Positions 43,887-51,913 of a DNA stretch of 64,000 bases are shown in pieces. Within the stretch, counting starts at the first letter, position 1. Every line of letters starts with the position of its first letter. A program made the position numbers and the translations under genes. Location of the stretch: positions 71,417-135,416 of the forward strand of contig SLTJ01000037.1 in NCBI GenBank assembly GCA_004347685.1, in the 5' to 3' direction. Source of the DNA: Clostridia bacterium (lineage in GTDB: Bacteria; Bacillota; DSM-521; Neomoorellales; SLTJ01). The notes under the pieces are model-generated. The model saw only the letters and a program-made list of their open reading frames with translations, did no database searches and was not told the origin of the DNA.

Positions 43887-45222
43887 TCATACCCAGGCGA
43901 ATTCATTTAAAACACCCTCCAGGCCATGCCGTAGAAATAGTTGCCGGGCCTCATCGGCCGGGCACTGCTCTTTTTCCAGCCGCACCCACAGCGATTCCAG
44001 AAATCTTTCTTCCCCCAGTTGCCGTTGGCGCAAACCCTCGGCCGCTATTTGCAATACCTCGGCACAGAGCTTGACAATGGGCCGTCCGGCCACGCAGGCC
44101 GCCAGACCCCTGCGGATGGCCTCCTCCCGCGCCACGACCAGCTCCTCCCAGGAATACTGCCGGACCACTTCCTCAGCCTGGCCGAGATTCTCCATCAACC
44201 CTAGGGTCAGGGCCGCTACCACCAGCAACCTCGGGCGGCTGCTGGCAGTTGACCCGGTTTTCCAGGGTACCGTAGCCCGATACCCGGGCGTCGTGCCAGC
44301 AAAAGGTCTGGTGCAGTTCCCAATCCTCTATCCGGGGCATAACCGGCACCATATTTCCCCGGCTGTCGGCGGCTGCCGCCTGTGCCCCGTCCTGCCAGTA
44401 AACGGCAAAGCTCCCGTAGTGGGCCAGGCCCAGGTACTGCCCGTCCCGGACCAGGTAAACCGGCCGGAAGCCTGCCAAGTGTTCCACGTAATCCCCCAGG
44501 TCACTGAAGGGACGGGAGATCTGGCCTACCCGCGGGTCTCCCGGCAACCACCATTCCCAGGCCTGCTCGGTCAGTGCCTTGTATCCTTCAGCCAGTCTCC
44601 CCTGCCAGATGGCGGAGTTGGCATGGAGGGCGATCTGGGCCGCAGCCAGGGCGTTAAAAACATTCACCGCCCTTATTGCTTCCTCGGGGGCCACATCCAC
44701 ATGCACCTGGTTGGTGGCCGTGACCGTGAACAGGTACACCCGGTCGTTGCCGAAAACTTCCTCCCAGAAGAGATTCCGGGCCTTGGGCATCATCAATTCC
44801 CGGCCCGGGGGAGTCAGGGGCTGGACCCCCAGGCCCAGGAAAGAAACCCCTTCGGCCGCGGCAAACTCGCCCAGCAGTTCCCGGATCTCTGCCAGGCGCC
44901 GATACAGGCGGTGCAGGTCATCCTGGTAGGCCAGGGAGATCTCCAGCTTGCAAAAACCGGTCTCGGTGCCAATGACATCCCGGCAGTACTTGTTCGGAAA
45001 AGAGGCGCTGACCGGCCAGCCATAATGGGGGTCAAGGCTGAGGTCCCACCCCCGGGTGGCCAGGAAGGCCCACAGTTTCTGCAGGGTCTCGAACCCTATG
45101 GCCTCTCCTCGCTGGTTTACTGCCGGGAACTTGAGCTCCAGCCCCGTCCCCCGCGGCCGGCCCCGGCGCCCGGCTTGCTTGCCTGCCAGCATCTCCCAGA
45201 CAAAACCGGCCAGCTCATCCAT
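43887..45222 (-). pseudogene. glutamate-cysteine ligase-like protein (GCS2 family), frameshifted
   Basis: The first frame (45222 down) reads through a GCS2-type ATP-grasp-like ligase core: GTGLELKFPAVNQ, GTETGFCKLEISLAY, FLGLGVQPLTPPG, TATNQVHVDVAPEEAIRAV and ANSAIWQG. It changes frame at 44230-44260: after ENRVNCQQPP the family sequence goes on as RLLVVAALTLGLMENL in the next frame, down to 43887. Removing one C from CCGCCC would restore a single protein of about 444 residues. Such enzymes join glutamate through its gamma-carboxyl to an amine or thiol. It is the last gene of the operon, 6 bp after proA. A sequencing error is possible. Confidence 0.75.
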
Positions 45223-45228
45223 CGTCCC

Positions 45229-46491
45229 TCACCTCGTACCCATGATATGTCCCCGGCCGACCACCACATACTTGTAGGTGGTGAGGTCCCGCAGGCCTAC
45301 GGGGCCACGGGCATGCAGCCGGTCGGTGGAGATCCCCATCTCCGCGCCCAGCCCCAGTTCCCCGCCGTCATTGAACATGGTGGAGGCGTTGACCAGCACC
45401 ACCGCGGAGTCCACCTGCCGCTGGAACTCCTGCGCCGCCTCAAGGCTTCCCGTAACAATGGCGTCGGTATGGTGGGAACCATAGGTATTGATGTGCTCGA
45501 TGGCTGCGGCCAGGGAGTCCACCACGCGCACTGCCAGGACCAGGTCCAGGTACTCGGTTCGCCAGTCTTCCTCCGTAGCCGGCACCAGGTCTGGAAAAAC
45601 TTCTCGCGCCTGGGAGCAGCCGCGCACTTCCACTCCCCGCTCCCGTAAGGCCTGCACCACCGGAGGCAAGAGCCGGCCGGCAGCCGCCGTGTGCACCAGG
45701 AGGGTCTCCAGGGCGTTGCAAACCTCCGGCATATATACCTTGGAGTCCACCGTCAGCTTTACCGCCAGCTCCACACCAGCCGTTTCGTCCAGGTACATGT
45801 GGCAGATGCCTTCGTAGTGTTTTAAAATCGGCACGCGAGCCTGCTCTTCCACCAGCCGGATTAGGCTCTTCCCGCCCCTGGGAATAGCCAGGTCAATCTG
45901 ACCGCGCAGGGAGAGGAGGATAGCCGCCGCCTCCCGGTCGGTGGTGGCGATTACCTGGATGGCCGTGGCCGGAAGGCCGGCTTCCGCCAGGGCCTCCTGC
46001 CACAGGGTACCGATTACCTGGTTGGTCCTACTGGCCTCGGCCCCGCCCTTAAGAAGGACGACATTGCCAGACTTCAGTGCCAGAGCCCCGGCATTGATGG
46101 TCACGTGGGGCCTGGCCTCGTAAATAACCGCCAGTACTCCCAGAGGAACCCGCCGGCGGTAAACTTCCAGTCCGCCGGGCCAGACCTCGCCCCAGTCCAG
46201 TGAACCTACCGGATCGGGGAGGGCGGCAATGGCTTCCAGGGCGCGGCAGCGGGCAGCTATCTTGTCGCCGGCAAAGGCCAGCCGCCGCAAAAGAGGCTGG
46301 GGCAACCCGGCCTGGGCGGCCGCCGCCAGGTCCTCCCGGTTGGCAACCTCGATTTTAGCCGCTTCTTCGCGCACCAGGCGGGCCAAGCTCTGCAAGACCA
46401 GGTTCTTCTGCGCCGTGCTGGCGCAGGATACTACCCGCGCCGCCTCCCGCGCCAGGCGCACCTGCTCCTGGATGAACTGCTGTACTTCCAT
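45229..46491 (-). CDS. proA: gamma-glutamyl phosphate reductase
   Basis: 420 residues from ATG of MEVQQFIQEQVRLAREAA. It reduces gamma-glutamyl phosphate to glutamate-5-semialdehyde for proline synthesis. PLGVLAVIYEARPHVT, LKGGAEASRTN, the nucleophile Cys in VCNALETLLVH and NASTMFNDGGELGLGAEMGIST are as expected. There is no proB (glutamate 5-kinase) in the window; instead a glutamate ligase of the GCS2 family follows. That, and the corrinoid genes upstream, makes the context unusual for proA. It is the only operon member with no visible lesion besides the activation-domain gene. Confidence 0.93.
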   Translation of the reverse strand: MEVQQFIQEQVRLAREAARVVSCASTAQKNLVLQSLARLVREEAAKIEVANREDLAAAAQAGLPQPLLRRLAFAGDKIAARCRALEAIAALPDPVGSLDWGEVWPGGLEVYRRRVPLGVLAVIYEARPHVTINAGALALKSGNVVLLKGGAEASRTNQVIGTLWQEALAEAGLPATAIQVIATTDREAAAILLSLRGQIDLAIPRGGKSLIRLVEEQARVPILKHYEGICHMYLDETAGVELAVKLTVDSKVYMPEVCNALETLLVHTAAAGRLLPPVVQALRERGVEVRGCSQAREVFPDLVPATEEDWRTEYLDLVLAVRVVDSLAAAIEHINTYGSHHTDAIVTGSLEAAQEFQRQVDSAVVLVNASTMFNDGGELGLGAEMGISTDRLHARGPVGLRDLTTYKYVVVGRGHIMGTR

Positions 46492-46506
46492 CCCCATCAC
46501 CTGCCG

Positions 46507-47178
46507 CTACCCGGCACACAGCCGGTCGTCCCGGTAGGCACACCTATCCCGCCGGCTGCAGGCCGGGCAGCGCCCGGGATTGATTTCCGCCATGGGCAGC
46601 GGTCCCATTTTCACGGCAAAGGAAACCGACTTGCGGGGGAGCATCATATAGCCGCTGGTCAAGCGTACTCCGGCCGGCTCCCCGGGAAAGTGGCGGAAGA
46701 TGAGTTGCTGGTCCTCTACCGGCCAGTTGCTGTAACCCGGGCTGAAGCGGCGGGTGGTGTACCATCCCTGGTCCCGGGCCAGCCGGTCAATCTCCTCGTT
46801 TACTGTGTCAGCCACGGCCTCGGCCGCCACCGAGCCAATAGCGTCCACCACCAGGGCCGCCGCGGCATCGCCCCGGCGAAAGAGCTCTGATACCTTTTCT
46901 TCCACCGTTTCCCCGGCCGTGCATACCGTCAGGGCCACTTCCCGGGCATCGGTAAAATTTTCCCTGGAGGCAAAGGGATCAGCCGCCACCACCCGGTAAG
47001 CAGCGCGCGGCGCCAGCCACTCCCGGGCCATGTCCAGTTGCTCTTCCACCATCCTCCGGGTACGGGAGGAAACCTGCCGGCCGTGCTTGTAGCCAAGGTA
47101 CCGGTACACCTCCCGCCGGGACAGCACCAACTGCTGCGGGTCAAACTCCAACTCCTTCAACCCACGCAAAGAAATCAC
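46507..47178 (-). CDS. stand-alone MetH-type B12 reactivation-domain protein
   Basis: 223 residues from GTG overlapping the corrinoid gene stop by 4 bases. FSPGYSNWPVEDQQLIFRHF and LTSGYMMLPRKSVSFAVKMG correspond to the SAM-binding activation domain of methionine synthase (MetH), which reductively methylates inactive cob(II)alamin. The N-terminal half (residues 1-90) is a helical segment. The C-terminus carries CPACSRRDRCAYRDDRLC, four Cys that could bind a metal or Fe-S cluster. Its place next to the corrinoid protein suggests it reactivates that protein with SAM. No ATP-dependent RamA/RACo-type activator is seen. Confidence 0.82.
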   Translation of the reverse strand: MISLRGLKELEFDPQQLVLSRREVYRYLGYKHGRQVSSRTRRMVEEQLDMAREWLAPRAAYRVVAADPFASRENFTDAREVALTVCTAGETVEEKVSELFRRGDAAAALVVDAIGSVAAEAVADTVNEEIDRLARDQGWYTTRRFSPGYSNWPVEDQQLIFRHFPGEPAGVRLTSGYMMLPRKSVSFAVKMGPLPMAEINPGRCPACSRRDRCAYRDDRLCAG

Positions 47179-47822
47179 CTCCCCACGGCTTCCCGGGCCA
47201 GGCGCACGGCTTCCAGGGCATCGTCGGCGTAGATGTCGGCGCCAATGCGGGCCGCAAATTCCGGAGTCACCGGGGCCCCGCCGACCATCACCCGCAGCCC
47301 GCCGTTCCTCAGGCCGGCTGCCTCGAGGGCGGCTATGGTCTGGGCCATGGCCGGCATGGTGGTATTGAGCAGGGCGGACATGCCGACAAACTGGGGCTTG
47401 TGTTCCCGGCAGGCCCGCACGAAATCCTCGGGCCTGACGCTCACCCCCAGGTCAATCACCTGAAACCCGTTGGCGGTCAGCATCATGGCCACCAGGTTCT
47501 TGCCGATGTCGTGAATGTCACCCTGCACGGTACCCAGGGCAACCTTGCCCCGCAGCCCCGCGCTTGCGGACTGACCGGCTTCCAGGTGGGGCCGCAAGAG
47601 TTCCAGGCCGGCCTGCATGGCCCCGGCCGACATCATTACCTCGGGCAGGAACATTTCCTGCTTCCCGAATCTCTCCCCTACCACGCCTAGGCCTTTAAGC
47701 AGGCCGTCCTGCAGGATGGTGTCTGCCGCCAGGCCCTCACCCAGGGCCTGCTCTGCCAGTTGCCCGGCCGTCGCCGCTTCCCCGTCAATAACGGCCCGGG
47801 CAAGCCGATCTAAATCTGCCCC
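47175..47822 (-). CDS. corrinoid (cobalamin-binding) methyl-carrier protein; expected start codon reads GGG
   Basis: 215 residues if begun at 47822, the standard length for MtaC/MtbC/MttC-type proteins. The helical cap (ADLDRLARAVIDGEAATAG, LPEVMMSAGAMQAGLELL) and the B12 domain with the axial His in GTVQGDIHDIGKNLVAMML, plus GMSALLNTTM and GGAPVTPEFA, are intact. GGAGG lies 7 bases before the expected start, but that codon is GGG, and no ATG, GTG or TTG occurs in frame between the upstream stop and the domain. The longer open frame to 47990 runs back through the upstream gene and is not credible. Either a start mutation or a base error. Confidence 0.8.
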   Translation of the reverse strand, partial: GADLDRLARAVIDGEAATAGQLAEQALGEGLAADTILQDGLLKGLGVVGERFGKQEMFLPEVMMSAGAMQAGLELLRPHLEAGQSASAGLRGKVALGTVQGDIHDIGKNLVAMMLTANGFQVIDLGVSVRPEDFVRACREHKPQFVGMSALLNTTMPAMAQTIAALEAAGLRNGGLRVMVGGAPVTPEFAARIGADIYADDALEAVRLAREAVGR

Positions 47823-47847
47823 CTTAACACCTCCAAAAAATCCTTTG

Positions 47848-48723
47848 CTATCCCAGCTCGCCCCGGCGGTAGGCCCGCAGGTAACCGGCACACATCGGGT
47901 CCTGCCCGGCCAGGGCCAGGCTGGCCACCAGCTCGCCGCGCAATTCCCGGTCCAGGGGATTGAGGATAACGGAATCCAGGCCCACCCCAACGGTCATGGC
48001 CAGGAAAGTGCGGTTCAGGACCTTCCTGGCCGGTAAGCCGTAGGAGATGTTACTCAGCCCCAGCGTGGTCTGCCACCCCTGCTGGCGGATGCCAGCCAGG
48101 GTCAGGAGGGTAGCCCGGCCGCTGGCCGGGGTAACGCTCAGGGGCAGCACCAGGGGATCAAAGTAGAGCCGGCCGGCCTCAATGCCGGCCTTCTGCGCCG
48201 CGGCAAAAAGCTCCCGGCAGTTGGCCAGCCGTTCCTCCGGCTCCTGGGGTACCCCGCCGTCAGAAACCGGCAGAACGATGGCCAGGGCTTCGTACCGGGC
48301 CGCCAGTCCCAGGAAGGGTTCTAACCGGTTGCTCTCCAGGCTGAAGGAATTCACCATGGCCCCGGGGCCGGCTGCTTCCAGGCCGCGTTCCAGCACCGTG
48401 GGGTCCGTGGTGTCAATGGCCAAGGTCTTATCCGTAACTTCCCGGATGATTTGCACGGCCCACTCCATGTCTGCGGCCTCCCGCTCCACATCGCCCAGGC
48501 CGGCAGCCACGTTCACGTCCAGGTAGTCAGCGCCGGCCCGGGCCTGGTTTGCGGCCAGCACCTGGATAACCTGCCGGTTATGGTTGAGAACAGCCTCCCG
48601 CACCGAGCGGCTGGTAGCGTTTATCAGCTCGCCGATGATTAAAATGCCTATCCCCCCCCCCCCCCGTTGATTTTCCGTGCGCCGGGTCCTGTCCGTCCCG
48701 GTACTGACGCCACGCGCCTTCAC
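47848..48723 (-). CDS. methyltetrahydrofolate:corrinoid methyltransferase (pterin-binding, AcsE/MtgA type)
   Basis: 291 residues from GTG at 48723. The family normally starts at the equivalent of LIIGELINATSRSV, so the first 26 residues, which include a run encoded by 14 G, look foreign. An ATT at 48645 would give (M)LIIGELIN and 265 residues, the usual size, with the G tract as ribosome-binding site. The DHPS-like barrel has YLDVNVAAG, LAIDTTDPTVLERGLEAAG, NSFSLE and GLSNISYGLPARKVLNRTF. It moves methyl groups between the corrinoid protein and tetrahydrofolate. It overlaps no neighbour; the corrinoid gene follows at 25 bp. Confidence 0.85.
   Translation of the reverse strand: MKARGVSTGTDRTRRTENQRGGGGIGILIIGELINATSRSVREAVLNHNRQVIQVLAANQARAGADYLDVNVAAGLGDVEREAADMEWAVQIIREVTDKTLAIDTTDPTVLERGLEAAGPGAMVNSFSLESNRLEPFLGLAARYEALAIVLPVSDGGVPQEPEERLANCRELFAAAQKAGIEAGRLYFDPLVLPLSVTPASGRATLLTLAGIRQQGWQTTLGLSNISYGLPARKVLNRTFLAMTVGVGLDSVILNPLDRELRGELVASLALAGQDPMCAGYLRAYRRGELG
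48652..48665. repeat. 14-base C/G homopolymer
   Basis: Fourteen consecutive C on the plus strand (G on the coding strand), by far the longest homopolymer in the window. It lies inside or just before the start of the methyltransferase gene, so slippage would change the reading frame or the ribosome-binding-site spacing. Confidence 0.9.
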
Positions 48724-48747
48724 GAAGTCCCGCCTTGAAAGAAGGCC

Positions 48748-49674
48748 CTACAGCAGCAAATGGCCCAGGCGGCCACGGATGCTGGCTTCGATCCGGGCCT
48801 CCAGGGGCCGGGGCCGGTGCTCCGCCAGGATTTCCCTGGCCTTCTCCCGCGCCCTGGCGGCAGCGTCCCTGGCCCCGTCCTGCTCCCACACCCGGCGCAG
48901 GGTTTCGGCATTGCTGGTCGCCACCGTGCCGGCCAGGGTTACCGGGCTGGTGGCCCCGGCCAGGGGTTCGGCCGGGCAAACTACCGGGATCCCCTGGCGG
49001 GCCACCTCCACCTCCAGGGCCGAATAGGTTTCGTCTAGAACCAAAGGACTCATGACACAGGTAATCATGGAGATAAACGGCCGTTCCCGCAGGGCCTCGC
49101 GGCCGCCGGCAATCTCTTCGGCCATGGCCACTACGTCCCGGATGCCCTGGATGGTGTACACGCCGCCCATGACGTGCTTGGAGGTATTGGTCAGGGCCGA
49201 AAAGAACCGGTTCACGTCTACCCTCTCGGCCGGCACCCCGTCTGGGTAGGCCGGGATGTTGTAAAACTGGATGTTTTCCATGGCATCCACCAGCCGGGCG
49301 ATTTGCCGCAGGTCGTCCATGGTGGCCGGGCGGCGCTGCCCGCTGTCCAGGTCCAGGACGTTGAGCACCGTGCCGCCGGTGCCCAGGTGGGTGCGCCTCC
49401 CCGCAAGCCACAGGTCGTATTTCTCTTCCCGGCCGCACAGGACGACGGAGGAGGGCGCGGTGTCAACGGCGTCCTCCAGCATGGACCTGGGAATGCGGAC
49501 TATGGTCCTCTCCCGGTCCACCGGCGCCCCTTTCCCGGCAAAGATCTCTAGAACGTCGGCATTGGGGACCTTGACCCCCACTTCCTCCAGCAGCCGCACG
49601 CTCACCTCGTGGATGGGCCGGATATCTTCCGGTTTTAACGGCTGGTACTGTCCTCCCTCGTAACTCTCCAGCAA
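48748..49674 (-). CDS. MttB-family methyltransferase with large internal deletion
   Basis: 308 residues against about 480-500 for the family. Residues 1 to about 260 match the N-terminal half (IHEVSVRLLEEVGVKVPN, GTGGTVLNVLDL, NRFFSALTNTSKHVMGGVYT, ISMITCVMSPLVLDE). After TVATSNAETL the sequence jumps to RRVWEQDGARDAAARAREKAREILAEHRP, which is the normal C-terminus. The missing 150-170 residues contain the back of the TIM barrel and the position that is pyrrolysine in true trimethylamine MttB. The frame is open, but catalysis is unlikely. MttB relatives demethylate quaternary amines such as glycine betaine. Confidence 0.8.
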   Translation of the reverse strand: MLESYEGGQYQPLKPEDIRPIHEVSVRLLEEVGVKVPNADVLEIFAGKGAPVDRERTIVRIPRSMLEDAVDTAPSSVVLCGREEKYDLWLAGRRTHLGTGGTVLNVLDLDSGQRRPATMDDLRQIARLVDAMENIQFYNIPAYPDGVPAERVDVNRFFSALTNTSKHVMGGVYTIQGIRDVVAMAEEIAGGREALRERPFISMITCVMSPLVLDETYSALEVEVARQGIPVVCPAEPLAGATSPVTLAGTVATSNAETLRRVWEQDGARDAAARAREKAREILAEHRPRPLEARIEASIRGRLGHLLL

Positions 49675-49697
49675 GGAAACTTCTCCTCCCTAGCAAC

Positions 49698-50935
49698 CTA
49701 CTTTTCCACCCGCAGGATGGCCACCAGGCCGTGGCCCAGGCCTTCACCCACCTGCCCCTCAATCTCCAGGCCGCGCAAAGCCAGCGCCAGTTGCCGCTCA
49801 AAACACCAGGCCCTGGCGTCGGGGACCAGTCTCCCGGCAGCCTCGGCCGCAGTCACCAACCCCTCGGCCAAGGAGGCCGGGACACCTGCCAGCCGCTCCA
49901 TCCCGTTGGGGTCTACCCCGGCTTCCAGGGCACCCAGCAGGGCCGCGGCAAAATCCACCAGGCTGTTCCAGTTACCGGCCATCCCGGCCAGGACCCGGTT
50001 CTGGTCCGGGAAGCCCTCCCGGGGATGGTATTCCAGTTTCAGGGTCGCGAGATCAGTCCGTACCCACGGTTCCAACAGCAGTTTGCCGCCCGCCGCAGGG
50101 GAACGGCGTAAGGGTTGTACTGCCGGGTCTCCATGTGGCGGCCGATAAACACCGAACGGTCAAAGAAGCTAAGTACACGTAGCCGGGCGTGGCTCCTTTT
50201 CTCGGCCTGCTCTATCACCCGGGTTACCTCCGGTCGGCTCATCAGCCGGAGCGGGAAGGAGGTATACTGCTGGTTTTCCCGCTCGGCCTCAGGATCCAGG
50301 TAGGACATGACGTAGTCCATGGTTGGCACCTTTTCCACCTCGTGGGTCCAGAGGCTCTGCCACTCGTAGGAATAGCGCCCGAGCCAGTCGGCCACGACAA
50401 TCGCCCCCGGCGACGCCTGGGCGGCGACGTTTACCAGCAACTGTTCCAGCTCGGCATCATTGCAGTGGGAAAGGGTACCGTAGGAGGTAAAATAGAGGTC
50501 AAACCCGCTGCCGCCGGGACCGGAGGGCAATACCTCGCAGAAGTTGGCCCGGGCAAATTCCACCTTCCCGGGTATGCCGTATGTAGCCCGGCCTTCAGCC
50601 AGGAGTTCCTCGTTCAGGTCAATGCCCAGGTAGCAGTCCAGAGTTCCCGGTCTCAAGAGGGCCGGGCGGCAGTCTTCCCACGATACCCGGCTGGCCGGCA
50701 GCCTGGCGAGCAGTTCGTAACCGTCCCCGCTGCCGCAACCCAGGTCGAGGATCCTAAGGCCCCTCCCACGGCGCTTCCTGTCGGCCACCACCTCCTCCAG
50801 GACGGGAGTGATAAAATAAGCGGTGACCCGGTCCTCCCAGTACACCCGCACGTTATCGTCTTTCCCCAGAAGGCCGGTAGGCCTGGCGTAACGACCGCTG
50901 GCCACGGCCTCCTGATAGGCTGCACCTGCTTCCAC
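49698..50935 (-). pseudogene. class I SAM-dependent methyltransferase, frameshifted
   Basis: From GTG at 50935 (AAGGAGGTGGGAG upstream) the first frame gives VYWEDRVTAYFITPVLEE, the SAM motif LRILDLGCGSGDGYELLA, YLGIDLNEELLAEG, FDLYFTSYGTLSHC and ends at 50039 shortly after YNPYAVPLRRA. The next frame resumes with LLLEPWVRTDLATLKLEY and a C-terminal domain of about 110 residues down to 49698. The shift falls in the G-rich CGGCGGGCGGC at about 50085-50095. Joined, it would be about 412 residues. The methyl acceptor is unknown. First gene of the corrinoid operon, possibly co-acting with the glutamate ligase and ProA. Confidence 0.72.
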
Positions 50936-51357
50936 AACTCCCACCTCCTTACGACTCGACAGGTTTAAAGTTCCATGCCGCTGAAAACACCTCAGGAAAG
51001 TGTTGATAAAGTCTTTGCTGGCCGCCGGGCTCCGGCCCCATGGCAAACCGCGCAAACGCCCTAGCCCGCGGCCAGCTCGGCCGCAAACTTCTCCGCCAGG
51101 GCCACGGCGGCAAAGGCGTCGCTGCCATGGGCATCCAAATCCACCTGACCGTATCTCCTTTCCACGCTCCTAATGCGCCAAACTCGCTACTTCCGCCTGC
51201 CCTCACCCACGCTGGAGACACCAGTTGCCAAAGCCCGGTTAAATAAGTTAGCACCCTAAAGACGTGCCCGGGAAGCCATTTTGATCCCCCAAAATGGCCG
51301 AAACATCCCCGACCCCGACCGGCCTGTAACCACGGCTGCTTCCCGGCAGGCCCGGGG
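50936..51357. other. spacer with a short residual coding fragment
   Basis: About 420 bp. A minus-strand frame at 51061-51186 encodes about 41 residues (VERRYGQVDLDAHGSDAFAA, then VALAEKFAAELAAG) without a start codon and preceded by TAG; its composition looks like the C-terminal tail of a lost gene, which I cannot identify. Other open frames here look like shadows. No promoter was recognised. Confidence 0.4.
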
Positions 51358-51675
51358 CTACTTCTTTTCCCACACCTCTATTGGCTCACCTATTTTGCTG
51401 ATGTAGCCCTCGTAGAGAATATACTCGGGGTGCTGGTCCAAGGTAGTAAAGTCCCCCACCTCTATGCCGGCGGCCCCGGTCCTGGCTGGGTCAAAGATGC
51501 GGATCTCCAGGCACGGTTTGCCGTTATATTCGGCCTCCCGCTCCACGTATCTCAGGTGTTGCAGCACATCAACAATAACCCCCTTGCTGACCATATACCC
51601 CCATAGAGGGCCTTCGATCTTCTTGACCGCCTTCTTCTTGTCACCGCCGCCTTTCCTGCCCCATAACAAAGCCAA
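51358..51675 (-). CDS. hypothetical protein
   Basis: 105 residues from TTG. A basic N-terminus (GRKGGGDKKKAVKKIEG) is followed by a compact domain: GYMVSKGVIVDVLQHLRYVE, CLEIRIFDPARTGAAGIEVG, YILYEGYISKIGEPIEVWEKK. I do not recognise it. It reads like a real small protein of mixed alpha/beta composition. It lies between the intact MttB gene and the corrinoid operon. Confidence 0.6.
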   Translation of the reverse strand: MALLWGRKGGGDKKKAVKKIEGPLWGYMVSKGVIVDVLQHLRYVEREAEYNGKPCLEIRIFDPARTGAAGIEVGDFTTLDQHPEYILYEGYISKIGEPIEVWEKK

Positions 51676-51796
51676 CCTCTGTCACACCTCCCTTAGTGGA
51701 CGAGCTTGTTAGGCCGGGAGGTCCCGGCCCTAAACCCCCGCCGACCCTCCGGCAGATGCCGGTACTTTGGCAACTCGTATCCCAGCGTGGGAAACA

Positions 51797-51850
51797 GATC
51801 AAATTCGAGGTTCGAACTCGTAGAAAGTGGCTGCGCCACTTTCTACAATG
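51797..51850 (+). repeat. heptamer-plus-hairpin repeat, copy g
   Basis: GAGGTTC and GAACTCG units, then a perfect stem GTAGAAAGTGGC...GCCACTTTCTAC (12 bp). Closest relative is copy f at 43531. Confidence 0.72.
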
Positions 51851-51913
51851 AAATCTGGGACCTCTCACGTCGCCGTCTTTTTCACCCCTCTGCCGGTGGC
51901 GCCTGAGGTGGCG

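Noticed and set aside
44071-45648. 525-codon plus-strand frame
   Set aside because: Antisense shadow of the GCS2 and proA genes; His/Pro/Gly-rich with no recognisable motif.
50949-51254. 101-codon minus-strand frame (MLTYLTGLWQLV...)
   Set aside because: Trp/Pro/Arg-rich and without a plausible ribosome-binding site; a different frame in the same stretch has better protein-like composition.
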